From an uncultured Geobacter sp. (GTDB lineage Bacteria; Desulfobacterota; Desulfuromonadia; Geobacterales; Geobacteraceae): 64,000 nucleotides of DNA. A program made the position numbers and the translations under genes. Under the pieces are notes generated by a model. That model was not told the DNA's origin. It did no database searches and saw only the letters and a program-made list of their open reading frames with translations. Positions 37,119-46,469 of the stretch are shown one piece after another. The stretch's first letter is position 1. Every line of letters begins with the position of its first letter. The stretch lies in assembly GCA_903925075.1 (NCBI GenBank), contig CAIYDQ010000342.1:48138-112137 (forward strand), written 5' to 3'.

Positions 37119-37895
37119 CTACCGGCAAACCCCCCTCTTGGAGGCTTCGATGAAGGAGACGAAGCGCTCTACCTCGGGAGAGGTCGGCACGTCGGACTTG
37201 ATCCGCTCGACCGCCTCGGCCAGCTTCAGCCCGGAAAGCGACAGGATCTTGTAGGCCTTCTTCAGACCGGAGATGGTCTCGTCCGAGAAGCCGCGCCGCT
37301 TGAGGCCGATCAGGTTGAGGCCGCGCAGCCGCGCCTCCCGGCGGTCGCCGGTGACGATGGTGTAGGGCGGGATGTCCATGGTGACGCTGGTGGCGCCGCC
37401 GATCATCACGTGGGCGCCGACCCGGGTGAACTGAAGGATGGCGCAAAGCCCCCCCAGGATGGCGTAATCTTCGATCACCACGTGGCCGGCCAGGGTCGCC
37501 GCGTTGGCCATCACCACGCCGTTGCCGATATGGCAGTCGTGCGCCACGTGCGAGTAGGCCATGATCAGGTTGTCGTCGCCGACGGTGGTTTCGCCGTCGC
37601 CGGTCACCGTGCCCAAGTGGAGGCTGGCGAATTCCCTGATGGTGTTGCCGTTGCCGATCCGCAACCAGGTCCGCTCCCCGCGGTACTTCAAGTCCTGGGG
37701 AACCGCGCCGACCGAGGCCATGTGGAAGATGGTGTTCTCTTCGCCGATCTCGGTCCAGCCGTCGATCACCGTATGCGGGCCGACCTTGGTCCCCTTGCCG
37801 ATGCGGACGTGTGCTCCGATCACGGCGTAAGGCCCGATCTCGACCCCCTCGGCGATGACGGCGTCGGGATGTACTATCGCGGTAGCGTGGATCAT
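37119..37895 (-). CDS. lpxA: UDP-N-acetylglucosamine acyltransferase
   Basis: A 258-residue left-handed parallel beta-helix enzyme made of hexapeptide repeats (ending in short I-x-x-x-x motifs such as VEIGPYAVIGAHVRIGKGTK). It has the LpxA motif MAYSHVAHDCHIGNGVVMAN with the catalytic His (E. coli His125) and LNLIGLKRRGFSDETISGLK in the C-terminal helical domain. It attaches the first acyl chain to UDP-GlcNAc. The usual RESVTIHRGT appears as REFASLHLGT, a mild departure. It follows fabZ on the same strand. Confidence 0.94.
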   Translation of the reverse strand: MIHATAIVHPDAVIAEGVEIGPYAVIGAHVRIGKGTKVGPHTVIDGWTEIGEENTIFHMASVGAVPQDLKYRGERTWLRIGNGNTIREFASLHLGTVTGDGETTVGDDNLIMAYSHVAHDCHIGNGVVMANAATLAGHVVIEDYAILGGLCAILQFTRVGAHVMIGGATSVTMDIPPYTIVTGDRREARLRGLNLIGLKRRGFSDETISGLKKAYKILSLSGLKLAEAVERIKSDVPTSPEVERFVSFIEASKRGVCR

Positions 37896-37924
37896 TTTTT
37901 CTCCAAAGGTTCTCTTGCCGTGAG

Positions 37925-38359
37925 CTACTTGTCGGCGAGCGTCGCCTTGAGATCAGCCTCGGTAACCAGCGTCTCGCCGACGAAGCATTTGCCCGCGACG
38001 CTCCAGATGCCGCGCTTGTTGAAGATGGTCTGGATTTCGATCCTCAGCGTGTCGCCCGGCGTCACCGGTTTGCGAAAGCGCGCGTTGTCGATGGCCATGA
38101 AGTAGCTCACCTTTTTGTCCGCGGTGCTTCCCGAGGTGAGATAGGCCATGATCGCCGCCACCTGCGCCATCGCCTCGATGATCAGCACGCCGGGCATCAC
38201 CGGGTGACCGGGAAAGTGCCCCTGGAAAAAAGGCTCATTCATGGTCACGTTTTTCAGCGCCACGATCCGCTGCCCCGCCTCCACTTCCAACACCCTGTCC
38301 ACCAGCAAGAACGGGTAGCGGTGCGGCAGAATCTCCATGATTCTAACTATGTCAAGCAC
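37925..38359 (-). CDS. fabZ: 3-hydroxyacyl-ACP dehydratase FabZ
   Basis: A 144-residue hotdog-fold enzyme: IMEILPHRYPFLLVDRVLEV (the His of the active site), NEPFFQGHFPGHPVMPGVLI with the catalytic Glu region EAMAQVAAI, and YFMAIDNARFRKPVTPGD. It dehydrates 3-hydroxyacyl-ACP in fatty acid synthesis and competes with LpxA for the substrate, which explains its usual place in lpx clusters. The frame is open to 38533, but the GTG at 38359 follows GAGGAGG and gives the family start LDIVRIMEIL, so I chose it. Confidence 0.92.
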   Translation of the reverse strand: MLDIVRIMEILPHRYPFLLVDRVLEVEAGQRIVALKNVTMNEPFFQGHFPGHPVMPGVLIIEAMAQVAAIMAYLTSGSTADKKVSYFMAIDNARFRKPVTPGDTLRIEIQTIFNKRGIWSVAGKCFVGETLVTEADLKATLADK

Positions 38360-38397
38360 AACCCCTCCTCTTTCAGCCACTAAAAAAACAATCAAGA

Positions 38398-38586
38398 TTA
38401 GCCACAAAAAAGCACAAAAGGCACAAAAAAAGAACAAACAAAGTCGGGTTAACTTCCTGCTCCCTCGCAAACGATGCCGCAAAGGCCGTTGATCTCCATG
38501 GACAACCTCCTTAGCCGAAACGATCAAACACAAAAAACCTGAAGATTTTACCCTTTTTGTGTTTTTTGCGCTTTTTTGTGGCTAAA
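38398..38586. repeat. MITE-like element with about 30-bp terminal inverted repeats
   Basis: The left end TTAGCCACAAAAAAGCACAA (38398 onward to about 38431) and the reverse complement of the right end (about 38553-38586: TTAGCCACAAAAAAGCGCAA) match almost perfectly. The A-rich arms are also unlike the surrounding GC-rich sequence. The 189-bp unit lies between fabZ and lpxD and contains a 16-codon ORF (38449-38499). No clear target-site duplication was confirmed. Confidence 0.6.
38449..38499 (-). CDS. Possible 16-residue peptide with perfect ribosome-binding site
   Basis: The peptide is MEINGLCGIVCEGAGS. TAAGGAGGT precedes the ATG by about six bases, which is the strongest Shine-Dalgarno in this window. 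It lies inside the inverted-repeat element at 38398-38586. It could be a leader peptide, a remnant of a larger gene, or chance. No similarity to a known small protein is recognised. Confidence 0.3.
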   Translation of the reverse strand: MEINGLCGIVCEGAGS

Positions 38587-38592
38587 AAGATT

Positions 38593-39615
38593 TTATGGTT
38601 TTTCCAGTGCATCCAGCCGTTTTTCCAAGGCGTGCAGCGCCTTTCTGAACTCCGGCAGTTTCGGCAGACTACCCGACACCTTCAGCCACTCCCGGTGCGG
38701 CACGGCGGGTATGCCGGCGACCATCTGTTGCGCGGCCACGTTGTTGGGCACCCCCGATTTGGCGGCGACGACCACGCCGTCGCCGATCTTTACGTGCCCC
38801 GCAACACCGACTTGACCGCCCATGATAACATGATTGCCGACTCGGGTGCTACCGGATATGCCGACCTGCGAACAGACCATGCAATCTTCCCCGATGACGC
38901 AGTTGTGGGCGATCTGCACCAGGTTGTCGATCTTCGTGCCCCGGCCGATGCGCGTCGCCTCCAGCGCCGCCCGGTCGACCGAGCTGTTCGAGCCGATTTC
39001 CACGTCGTCCTCGATGATCACGATGCCGATCTGCGGAATCTTGTACCAGGAGTTGCCGTCCGGCGCGTAACCCAGTCCGTCGCTGCCGATCACCGTGCCG
39101 TCGTGGATGATGACGCGGTTGCCGATCCGGCACCTCTCCCTGACGCTGACATTGGCGTACAAGGTCACGTCGTCCCCAAGGGTGACTCCGGGGTAGAGCA
39201 CCACGCCGGGGTGCAGGGTGACCCGGTCGCCGATCACCACGCCGGAGGCGATGCTGACCCCCGGATGCACGGTGATGTCGGCGCCAAGCTTCGCCCCCTC
39301 GGCCACGAAGGCGCCCGGCAACACGCCGAGCGGCGCGGGGGGCTGGGTGTAGAAGAGGGTCAAAAGCTTGGCGAAGGCGAGGTAAGGGTTGGCATGGAAG
39401 ATCGCGTTGTGCCCGTGCGGATCGCTCCCCTCGGGGAGCAGCACCGCCGAAGCGCCAGTGGTAGCGACCTTGGCCGCGTACTTGGGGTTGGCCAGAAAGG
39501 TGAGCTGGCCCTCCCCCGCGTCGTCCAGAGTCGCAAGGCCGCTGATCATGGCCTCGCCGTCTCCATAGACGCTGCCGCCCAGATATTGCGCTATCTCTTG
39601 CAGCGTTTTTTTCAT
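38593..39615 (-). CDS. lpxD: UDP-3-O-acylglucosamine N-acyltransferase
   Basis: A 340-residue enzyme: an N-terminal uridine-binding domain ([20 protein letters not shown]), a beta-helix of hexapeptide repeats ([20 protein letters not shown] and on) including [20 protein letters not shown] with the catalytic His, and a C-terminal helix ([19 protein letters not shown]). It adds the second acyl chain in lipid A synthesis. Located between skp and fabZ, in the standard bamA-skp-lpxD-fabZ-lpxA order. Confidence 0.95.
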   Translation of the reverse strand: MKKTLQEIAQYLGGSVYGDGEAMISGLATLDDAGEGQLTFLANPKYAAKVATTGASAVLLPEGSDPHGHNAIFHANPYLAFAKLLTLFYTQPPAPLGVLPGAFVAEGAKLGADITVHPGVSIASGVVIGDRVTLHPGVVLYPGVTLGDDVTLYANVSVRERCRIGNRVIIHDGTVIGSDGLGYAPDGNSWYKIPQIGIVIIEDDVEIGSNSSVDRAALEATRIGRGTKIDNLVQIAHNCVIGEDCMVCSQVGISGSTRVGNHVIMGGQVGVAGHVKIGDGVVVAAKSGVPNNVAAQQMVAGIPAVPHREWLKVSGSLPKLPEFRKALHALEKRLDALEKP

Positions 39616-39634
39616 CTCGCACCTGTAAAAAGCC

Positions 39635-39738
39635 GTTCAACGTTTTACGTTCTACGTTCGACGTAAAATCGGGTCCGGCTATGTTTTAACGGGTTGTGGT
39701 TCAGTCTTAACGTAGAACGTTGAACGTAGAACGTTTTT
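39635..39738. repeat. Inverted degenerate 7-bp repeat arrays, GTTCTAC type
   Basis: The left array reads GTTCAAC, GTTTTAC, GTTCTAC, GTTCGAC, GTAAAAT in steps of seven (39635-39669). The right array (about 39705-39738) reads GTAGAAC, GTTGAAC, GTAGAAC on the plus strand, which is the reverse complement of the left heptamers. The two could pair into a hairpin over about 35 bp of loop. It fills the skp-lpxD spacer. Confidence 0.75.
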
Positions 39739-40250
39739 TATTTCTTCTTGGCGTTGAACGCTTTCAGCACTTCGTCGGTCACGTCGGCGGCCGGATCGAG
39801 GTACAAAAGGACTTCGCTCTTGACGAAGATGGCGGTGTACCCTTTGCTGCGCCCGTACTCCTGGGCGACTTTGACGATCTCGTCCACCAATTTGCTGGTG
39901 AATTCGTCGTTCTTCGCCTGCAGGTCCTCTTGCGCGTCTTTCAGAAAACGCTGGTAGTCTTTGAGGCGCTGCTGGTAGTCCCGCTCCTTGGCGCTGCGCG
40001 CGTTCTCGTTCAAGAGGGCGCCCTGGCTCTCCAACTCGCCCTTGAGCTTCTTCAACTCCGCTTCCTTGCTCCCCTTCTCGCCTTCGTACTTGCCCGCTCT
40101 TTGGCCTAGTTGCTCCTTGGCCACCTTGCCGGCGTCCGAGGTAAGCAGCACCTTTTGAATATCGACCGAGCCGATCTTGGCGCCGTCAGCCGCGCCGGCT
40201 GACAAAGGGAGAGCGAACAACAGGAATAAAGCGACGAGATAACTTTTCAT
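39738..40250 (-). CDS. skp: OmpH/Skp family periplasmic chaperone
   Basis: A 170-residue protein with signal peptide (YLVALFLLFALPLSAGAADG) followed by the family motif KIGSVDIQKVLLTSDAGKVA and a long coiled-coil region (AELKKLKGELESQGALLNEN, AKNDEFTSKLVDEIVKVAQE). OmpH/Skp proteins hold unfolded outer-membrane proteins for the Bam complex, matching the adjacent bamA. Located 25 bp downstream of bamA on the same strand. Confidence 0.88.
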   Translation of the reverse strand: MKSYLVALFLLFALPLSAGAADGAKIGSVDIQKVLLTSDAGKVAKEQLGQRAGKYEGEKGSKEAELKKLKGELESQGALLNENARSAKERDYQQRLKDYQRFLKDAQEDLQAKNDEFTSKLVDEIVKVAQEYGRSKGYTAIFVKSEVLLYLDPAADVTDEVLKAFNAKKK

Positions 40251-40275
40251 GACATGCTCCTTGCCGTACTGGTTA

Positions 40276-42825
40276 TTAGAAAATACTTCCGATATTGAAT
40301 TCGAACCTGCCGCTGCGACTGTCGATCTCGGGACGCGGATTGAAAGGGATGCCGTATTCGAGCCGCAACGGGCCGATGGGCGAGAACCAGCGGATGCCGC
40401 CGCCGTAGCTGGCCAGCACGTGGGAGAAGGTGGACTTCAAGGTGTCCTGGGAGTTGCCGGCATCGAGGAAGAACACACCTTTCAGCCCGGCGTCCTTCAA
40501 GATGGGGAAGGTGATTTCGGCGTTTGCCACCGCCTCCATTTCCCCTCCCAAGTAGACGCGATTTTTGCCAATCCCTGCGACGCCGTCCAAATCCGTCGGC
40601 ACCCCCACCGTTTCCCTGATGGGACTCACGGTCCTCACCGAAAAACCGCGCAAGGAACCTATCCCCCCCAGATAGAACTTCTCGTCGATCGGGATCTCTT
40701 TGCCGATCTTTTGGATGTATCCCAGCGTTCCGCGCAGCGTGGCGACGCTCCCCCAGATGACGGGGTGGAAATAGGTATGCTCGGTGATGTATTTCAGGTA
40801 CCGGCTGGATCCGCCCAGGCCGGCGAACTCGATGGAGAGTGTATCCATCATGCCGGAGCTGGGATCGGGATGGTAGTCCGTGGTGTTGCTGGAAATACTG
40901 GCGATGATGGCGCTGGTGGTCGCCTTGGTTTCCGGCGCTATGATGGCGCCTGAGCGAATGTTCTCCAAAAGGGCTTCGGACTCGTTGTAGATATCCTTGA
41001 CCTCGAATTTGTAGAGCCAGAAGGTGCTGAGGGTGTCGCTGAGCGGATAGCCGGCCTTGATGTCGGCGCCGGTGGCCCTGCGGGTGTAGTCTAGGTACTG
41101 CCGCTCCGTGCGGTAGACGTCTCCGCCCACGGTCCATTTGCTGTCCAGGAAATAGGGGTCGAGCAAACCGAGGTTGTAGGTCCTGGACCTGGCCCCGAAA
41201 GAGACCGAGGCGGACAACTTGAGTCCCAGCCCCATGAAGTTGGCCTGCTGCACCGAACCCTGCCCGACGACGCCGTCCAAGGAGCTGTAGCCCGCGCCCA
41301 CGCTGAAGGTGCCGGTCGCCTTTTCCTTCACCTCCACGTTCAAGTCGAGCTTGTCGGGTGCACTCCCCTTCGCGGTCACCAGGTTCGCTTCCTCGAAAAA
41401 GCCGGTGTTCATCAGGTTGGCCTTGCTGCGTTTGAGGTTGGTGGCGCTGTAGAGATCGCCCTCGTCCAGCCTCAGCTCGCGGCGCACCACCTTGTCGCGG
41501 CTCTTGGCGTTGCCGGAGACGTTGACCCGGTCGATGTGCACCTTGTTGCCCGCCTCCATATCGAAGGTGACGTCCATGGTATGGATGTCGGCATTGAGCT
41601 TGGTCTGGGGTGTGGCGTTGGCGAAGGCGTACCCCTTGTCTGCGTAGACGTCGGTCAAGGCGAAAACGTCGGTCCTCAGGTTGCTGCGGCTGAACAGTTC
41701 GCCGCTTTTTTCCTTGAGTTTCTTCATCAGCTCGTCTTTTGTCTCCAGCAACTCCCCGCTGAAGCCGAGTTTCCCGATGCGGTACTGATCGCCCTCGATG
41801 ATGCCGATGTCCACCTTCAGGCCGGTCTTGTCCGGCAGCAGCTCGACCTTCGGCTCGCTGACCTTGACGGTGGCGTAGCCGTTGTTCATGTACAGTTCGG
41901 AGAGGAGCGCCGCGTCGTTCTTCAACTGCTCTTCCTTATAGGTGCCGGCGCCGGTCAGCCAGGAGAACATCCATTTCTCGGAGGTCTCCATCGCCTTCTT
42001 CAGTTTCCGGTCGCTGAAAGCCTTGTTTCCATCGAAGCTGATCTTGCGGATCAGCACCTTCTGCCCTTCTTTAATCTTGACGACCACGTTCAGTTCGGTG
42101 TCGGAGCGCTTGACGGTCTCCGTCTCCACCTCCGCCAGGTAATAGCCGTCGTCGGCGTAAAGTTTTTTCACCTTCTTCACGCTCTTTTGCAGATCCTTCA
42201 CGGAATAGATGGAATTCGGCTTGACCTCCATGGCCTCGCGCACCTTGTCGGCGCTGATCTCCTTGGCCCCCTCGATCTTCACCTCCCTGACCACCGGCTT
42301 CTCCTGCACCACGTAGTCGAGGACCACCCCTCCGGCAACCTTCTCCACCTGCACCTGCACGTCGCGGAAGTGTCCGAGCTTGTAGATGGCCCGCAAATCG
42401 GCATCCACCTGATCGCGATCCAGCAGGTCGCCCGCCTGGATCCTCACCGCCGGCATGATGGCCGCCGTTTCGATGCGCCGGTTGCCTTTGATCCTGACTG
42501 CGGTGATCTTGTCGCCGATGGCCGCTTCTGTCGCAGCTTTGACGGCGGCCTTATCGGCAGCGGCCTTGTCAGCGGCAGCCTTGTCAGCGGCAGCCTTGTC
42601 GGCGGCAGCCTTGTCAGCGGCAGCCTTGTCAGCGGCGGCCTTGTCAGCGGCGGCCTTGTCAGCGGCAGCCTTGTCGGCAGCGGCCTTGTTAACAGCGGCC
42701 TTATCGGCGGCGGCCTTGCTGGCTGAGGCTTTGGGGACTTTAGCCTTGTCGGCTGCGGCGAAGGAGGTTGCGGAACAGACGAGCAGCTGAACGGCAAGCA
42801 TGGTTGATAGTAATATACGCAGCAA
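40276..42825 (-). CDS. bamA: Outer membrane protein assembly factor BamA
   Basis: An 849-residue Omp85 protein. It has a signal peptide (MLRILLSTMLAVQLLVCSATSFA), an unusual Lys/Ala/Asp-rich linker (about residues 30-95), five POTRA domains (first begins ITAVRIKGNRRIETAAIMPA) and a C-terminal 16-strand barrel (from about 480; GTFSVGAGYSSLDGVVGQG, later FYLGGIGSLRGFSVRTVSPI) ending in Phe (FEFNIGSIF), as expected. BamA inserts outer membrane proteins. The linker is made of about twelve near-identical 5-residue repeats and is not normal for BamA. Confidence 0.93.
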   Translation of the reverse strand: MLRILLSTMLAVQLLVCSATSFAAADKAKVPKASASKAAADKAAVNKAAADKAAADKAAADKAAADKAAADKAAADKAAADKAAADKAAADKAAVKAATEAAIGDKITAVRIKGNRRIETAAIMPAVRIQAGDLLDRDQVDADLRAIYKLGHFRDVQVQVEKVAGGVVLDYVVQEKPVVREVKIEGAKEISADKVREAMEVKPNSIYSVKDLQKSVKKVKKLYADDGYYLAEVETETVKRSDTELNVVVKIKEGQKVLIRKISFDGNKAFSDRKLKKAMETSEKWMFSWLTGAGTYKEEQLKNDAALLSELYMNNGYATVKVSEPKVELLPDKTGLKVDIGIIEGDQYRIGKLGFSGELLETKDELMKKLKEKSGELFSRSNLRTDVFALTDVYADKGYAFANATPQTKLNADIHTMDVTFDMEAGNKVHIDRVNVSGNAKSRDKVVRRELRLDEGDLYSATNLKRSKANLMNTGFFEEANLVTAKGSAPDKLDLNVEVKEKATGTFSVGAGYSSLDGVVGQGSVQQANFMGLGLKLSASVSFGARSRTYNLGLLDPYFLDSKWTVGGDVYRTERQYLDYTRRATGADIKAGYPLSDTLSTFWLYKFEVKDIYNESEALLENIRSGAIIAPETKATTSAIIASISSNTTDYHPDPSSGMMDTLSIEFAGLGGSSRYLKYITEHTYFHPVIWGSVATLRGTLGYIQKIGKEIPIDEKFYLGGIGSLRGFSVRTVSPIRETVGVPTDLDGVAGIGKNRVYLGGEMEAVANAEITFPILKDAGLKGVFFLDAGNSQDTLKSTFSHVLASYGGGIRWFSPIGPLRLEYGIPFNPRPEIDSRSGRFEFNIGSIF
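42540..42720. repeat. 15-bp tandem repeat array coding a (KAAAD)n linker in bamA
   Basis: About twelve copies of a 15-bp unit near TTGTCAGCGGCAGCC occur in frame within the 5' end of bamA, each coding one KAAAD-like pentapeptide. Copies differ at a few positions only, so this is a candidate for slippage-driven length change between strains. Confidence 0.9.
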
Positions 42826-42893
42826 AAGTCCCCCAAATAATTACACGTGCAGTCTGGTATGCAGCGATAAAACTTTGGCGGCCAAGCCGCCCA

Positions 42894-42941
42894 GCGTCTG
42901 TCAGCTGATGCAACCCCGCGTCTGTCAGCTGATGCAACCCT
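42894..42941. repeat. Two perfect-looking 24-bp tandem copies at the end of lolD
   Basis: GCGTCTGTCAGCTGATGCAA plus CCCC/CCCT occurs at 42894 and again at 42918, with a partial third copy (GCGTC) after it. The lolD stop (42925-42927) falls within the second copy. The repeat lies between bamA and lolD and might have arisen by recent duplication. Confidence 0.85.
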
Positions 42942-43656
42942 GCGTCGAAGCTTCTGCAGCCTGATCAGGCTGATCGAGCGTGCGTTCCGCGATCTTGCCG
43001 TCCAGAAAGCGGATGGTGCGCCCCATGCCGGCGGCCAACTGTTCGTTGTGCGTTACGATCACCAAGGAGATGCCGGTGCTCTGCTGGATCGAATACAGCA
43101 GCGCATGCACCTCTTCGCTGGTTCTCCTGTCAAGGTTTCCGGTCGGCTCGTCGGCCAACAGCAGCCGCGGCGAACGCACCAACGCGCGCGCAATCGCCAC
43201 CCGTTGCTGTTCCCCGCCGGAAAGCTCACCCGGCCGGTGGGTGATCCGGTGCGACAGTCCCACGTCCGACAAAAGCTCCCGCGCCCTCCCCTCTGCCTGC
43301 GACTTCTTCTCGCCGCCGATCAAAAGCGGCATCATCACGTTTTCCAACGCGGTGAACTCGGGCAACAGGTGGTGGAACTGGAAGACGAAGCCGATGGAGC
43401 GGTTGCGGAAGGCGGCGAGCGGCTGGTCCGAGAGGGCGAAGATGTCCTGGCCGTCGAAAAGGACGCTGCCGGAGCTGGGGCGGTCGATGGTCCCCATGAC
43501 GTGCAGGAGCGTGCTCTTGCCGGCGCCGGACGGGCCCACCAGCGCGACCGTGTCGCCGGCTTCGATGGTGAGATCTATCCCCTTCAGCACGTCCACCTTG
43601 GCCGATCCGCTGCCGTAGGACTTGAACAGGTTGCTGACCGCGAGCAGGCTACTCAT
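42925..43656 (-). CDS. lolD: Lipoprotein-releasing ABC transporter ATPase LolD
   Basis: A 243-residue ATPase with Walker [21 protein letters not shown] (about residue 38), the MacB/LolD-type signature [17 protein letters not shown] (about 147), Walker [19 protein letters not shown], and the Q-loop [20 protein letters not shown] (about 92). It powers lipoprotein release from the inner membrane with the adjacent LolC/E. It overlaps that gene by eight bases. The last residues come from a 24-bp duplicated sequence. Confidence 0.93.
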   Translation of the reverse strand: MSSLLAVSNLFKSYGSGSAKVDVLKGIDLTIEAGDTVALVGPSGAGKSTLLHVMGTIDRPSSGSVLFDGQDIFALSDQPLAAFRNRSIGFVFQFHHLLPEFTALENVMMPLLIGGEKKSQAEGRARELLSDVGLSHRITHRPGELSGGEQQRVAIARALVRSPRLLLADEPTGNLDRRTSEEVHALLYSIQQSTGISLVIVTHNEQLAAGMGRTIRFLDGKIAERTLDQPDQAAEASTQGCIS

Positions 43657-44902
43657 AGCGCAGCGCCTCCGCGGGGGACATGCGCGAGGCTGCCCAGGAA
43701 GGATACAGGGTGGCGGCGAAAGAGATCAGCACCGCGGTCACGCTGATCAGCACCACGTCGGAGGCTATCACCAGGGAGGGGAAGTGGTCGAGGTAGTAGA
43801 CGTCCCTGCTGAAGAGTTCGAATCCGGTCACCTTCTGCACCAGGGAGACGATCGGCTCCAGGTTGAGCGCCACCAGCAGCCCGCTCAGCACGCCGAGGGC
43901 GGTGCCCAGGACGCCGATGATCACCCCTTCGAAGACGAAGATGCGCATGATGCTCCGGCTGGTCGCCCCCATCGATTTCAGGATGGCGATGTCGCGGGTC
44001 TTCTCCATTACCACCATGAACAGCGTGGAGGCGATGCCGAAGGCGGCCACCAGGACGATCAGCGTCAGGATGATGAACATCACGCTCTTTTCGGTCTTCA
44101 GGGCGAAGAGGATGTTCTTGTTCATCTGCATCCAGTCCCGGGCGCGGTAGCCGGGCCCGAGTTGATTGTTGATCAGCTTGGCCAGTTCGCCGGTCTTGTA
44201 GACGTCGCGCACCTTCAGCTGGATGCCGGTCACCACGTCGCCAAGGCCCAGGAATTTCTGGGCTTCGTCCAGGGATACATAGGCCAGGGTGGAGTCGTAC
44301 TCGAACATGCCGGTGTTGAAGATGCCGGTAATCTGGAAGTGGCGCAGTTTCGGCATCATCCCGAAGGGGGTGATGTTGCCCATGGGGGAGATCACGTCCA
44401 CGATGTCGCCGACCTGCACGCCGAGGTTCTTGGAGAGTTCCTTGCCGATCACCAGGCCCGGGGTCTTGGCGGTGGCGTCGTCGATCGCCCGCAGGTTCCC
44501 CTGCACGATCGACTTGTGCAGGTTGGTGACCTTGGCGTCGCTTTGCACGTCTATGCCGCGCAGCACCACGCCGGAGACGTTCTTGCCGGAGGAGAGCATA
44601 ACCTGGTTGTAAATGAACGGGGTGGTGGCCAAAACGCCGTCGAACTCCTTCAGCTTGGCCTCCAGCTCGCGGTAGTCCTCGATCGCGCCGCTCGAGGTGT
44701 TCAGCACCACGATGTGCGCGTTGGTGCCGAGGATCTTCTCCTTCAGGTCCTCCTCGAAGCCGGTCATCACCGCGAGCACGATGATCAGCGCCATCACGCC
44801 CAGCGCCACGCCGGCGACCGAGATCAGGGTGATCAGCGAGATGAAGGTCGATTTGCGCTTCGCCTTCAGATAACGCAGCCCTATGAAAAGCTCAAAGGGC
44901 AT
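43649..44902 (-). CDS. Lipoprotein-releasing permease LolC/LolE family
   Basis: A 417-residue FtsX-like permease: one N-terminal helix ([20 protein letters not shown]), a periplasmic domain (for example [20 protein letters not shown]), and three C-terminal helices ([60 protein letters not shown]). A single LolC/E-type gene beside lolD is normal in many non-enteric Gram-negatives, where one protein serves both roles (LolF-like). Its start overlaps lysS by one base (TAATG). Confidence 0.9.
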   Translation of the reverse strand: MPFELFIGLRYLKAKRKSTFISLITLISVAGVALGVMALIIVLAVMTGFEEDLKEKILGTNAHIVVLNTSSGAIEDYRELEAKLKEFDGVLATTPFIYNQVMLSSGKNVSGVVLRGIDVQSDAKVTNLHKSIVQGNLRAIDDATAKTPGLVIGKELSKNLGVQVGDIVDVISPMGNITPFGMMPKLRHFQITGIFNTGMFEYDSTLAYVSLDEAQKFLGLGDVVTGIQLKVRDVYKTGELAKLINNQLGPGYRARDWMQMNKNILFALKTEKSVMFIILTLIVLVAAFGIASTLFMVVMEKTRDIAILKSMGATSRSIMRIFVFEGVIIGVLGTALGVLSGLLVALNLEPIVSLVQKVTGFELFSRDVYYLDHFPSLVIASDVVLISVTAVLISFAATLYPSWAASRMSPAEALRYE

Positions 44903-46392
44903 TACTTCGCCTCTTTGCGCAGCTGCGGGAAGAGGATCACGTCGCGTATCGAGGGGGAGTCGGTCAAGAGCATCACCAGACGGTCGATGCCGATCCCCTC
45001 GCCCGCCGTCGGCGGCAACCCGTATTCCAGCGCCCGGATGTAATCCTCGTCCATGTAATGCGCCTCCTCGTCCCCCTTCGCCTTGGCGGCGACCTGGGCC
45101 AGAAAGCGTTCCTTCTGGTCGCGCGGGTCGTTCAGCTCGGAGAAGGCGTTGGCCATCTCGCGGCCGGCGCAGAAGAACTCGAAGCGGTCGACGATCTCCG
45201 GGTCGTGATCGCTCTTTCGGGAGAGCGGCGAGACCTCGGTCGGATAGGCGGTGATGAAGGTCGGCTGGATCAGCTTGGACTCGGCGACCTCCTCGAAGAT
45301 CTCCGTGATCAGCCTGCCGTAGCCCACGTCCTCGGTGAGCGCCAGGCCGAGCTTTTTAGCGTAGGCGTAGGCCAGATCCCGGTCTTCCAGCGATTTGGCG
45401 TCGATGTCGCCGAAATGCAGGATCGCCTCCTTCACGGTGAAGCGCTGCCAGGGGCGCTGGAAGCTGATCGGGACGCCGCCGTAGCTGAAGTCAAGCGTGC
45501 CCAGCACTTCCTGAGCCACGTGGCAGAGAAGTTCCTCGGTGAAGTTCATCAGGTCTTCGAACGTGGCGTAGGCCTGGTAGAACTCCATCATGGTGAACTC
45601 GGGGTTGTGCCGCACCGAGATCCCTTCGTTTCTGAAGTTGCGGTTGATCTCGAAGACCCGGTCCAGCCCCCCAACCACCAGCCTCTTCAGATACAACTCG
45701 GGGGCGATGCGCAAAAAGAGCTGCATGTCGAGCGCGTTGTGGTGGGTGACGAACGGCTTGGCGGTCGCCCCGCCGGGGATCGGCTGCATCATCGGGGTTT
45801 CCACTTCCAGGAAGTCGTTTCTGGTCATGAATTCCCGGATCAAGGAGACGATACGCGAGCGCTTGAAGAAGACCTCCTTCACGTCCGGGCTGACGATGAG
45901 ATCGACGTAGCGCTGCCGGTAGCGGGTCTCCACGTCGGTCAGCCCGTGGAATTTCTCCGGCAGCGGCAACAGCGATTTGGTCAGCAGGCGGATTTCGGTG
46001 ACGGAGATGGAGAGTTCGCCGGTTTTGGTGCGGAAGGGGTGGCCCGAGACGCCGATGATGTCGCCGATGTCGTAGTCCTCGAACTCGGCGAACAGCTCCT
46101 CGCCGAGCACGTCCTTTCTCAGATAGAGCTGCACCCGCCCCTTTCGGTCCTGCATCTGCACGAAAGCGGCCTTGCCGAAGGAGCGGCGCATCAGCATGCG
46201 GCCGGCGACCACGAACAGCGGCGCGTCCTCCTCGATGACGTCCTTGTCGCCGTAGGCGGCCCGCAGGTCGGCCGAGGTGTGCTGCGGCCGGAAATCGTTG
46301 GGGTACGGGTTGATCCCCGCCTCCCAGAGTGCATCTACCTTGCGTCTTCTTTGCAACAGCAATTCGCTCAACTCTTCCATGTTTTTCGACAA
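44902..46392 (-). CDS. lysS: Lysyl-tRNA synthetase (class II)
   Basis: A 496-residue enzyme: an OB-fold anticodon-binding domain at the N-terminus (VAGRMLMRRSFGKAAFVQMQ), motif 2 FRNEGISVRHNPEFTMMEFY (about residue 258) and motif 3 GLPPTAGEGIGIDRLVMLLT (about 465). It charges tRNA-Lys. The lysS-lolC/E-lolD order is common in Geobacterales. No riboswitch or T-box is visible upstream; the 142-bp spacer to 46534 holds a terminator hairpin. Confidence 0.97.
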   Translation of the reverse strand: MSKNMEELSELLLQRRRKVDALWEAGINPYPNDFRPQHTSADLRAAYGDKDVIEEDAPLFVVAGRMLMRRSFGKAAFVQMQDRKGRVQLYLRKDVLGEELFAEFEDYDIGDIIGVSGHPFRTKTGELSISVTEIRLLTKSLLPLPEKFHGLTDVETRYRQRYVDLIVSPDVKEVFFKRSRIVSLIREFMTRNDFLEVETPMMQPIPGGATAKPFVTHHNALDMQLFLRIAPELYLKRLVVGGLDRVFEINRNFRNEGISVRHNPEFTMMEFYQAYATFEDLMNFTEELLCHVAQEVLGTLDFSYGGVPISFQRPWQRFTVKEAILHFGDIDAKSLEDRDLAYAYAKKLGLALTEDVGYGRLITEIFEEVAESKLIQPTFITAYPTEVSPLSRKSDHDPEIVDRFEFFCAGREMANAFSELNDPRDQKERFLAQVAAKAKGDEEAHYMDEDYIRALEYGLPPTAGEGIGIDRLVMLLTDSPSIRDVILFPQLRKEAK

Positions 46393-46469
46393 CCTTTCTT
46401 ATAGCCTGATAGCCGTCCGGCTCGGGAACAATCTGCCAAAATAAACAGTTCGGCTTGGCAAGTCAAGGG

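Noticed and set aside
42740..42937. A minus-strand frame starting with [16 protein letters not shown]
   Set aside because: It only reads through the 24-bp tandem repeat and the bamA leader; no family match or Shine-Dalgarno.
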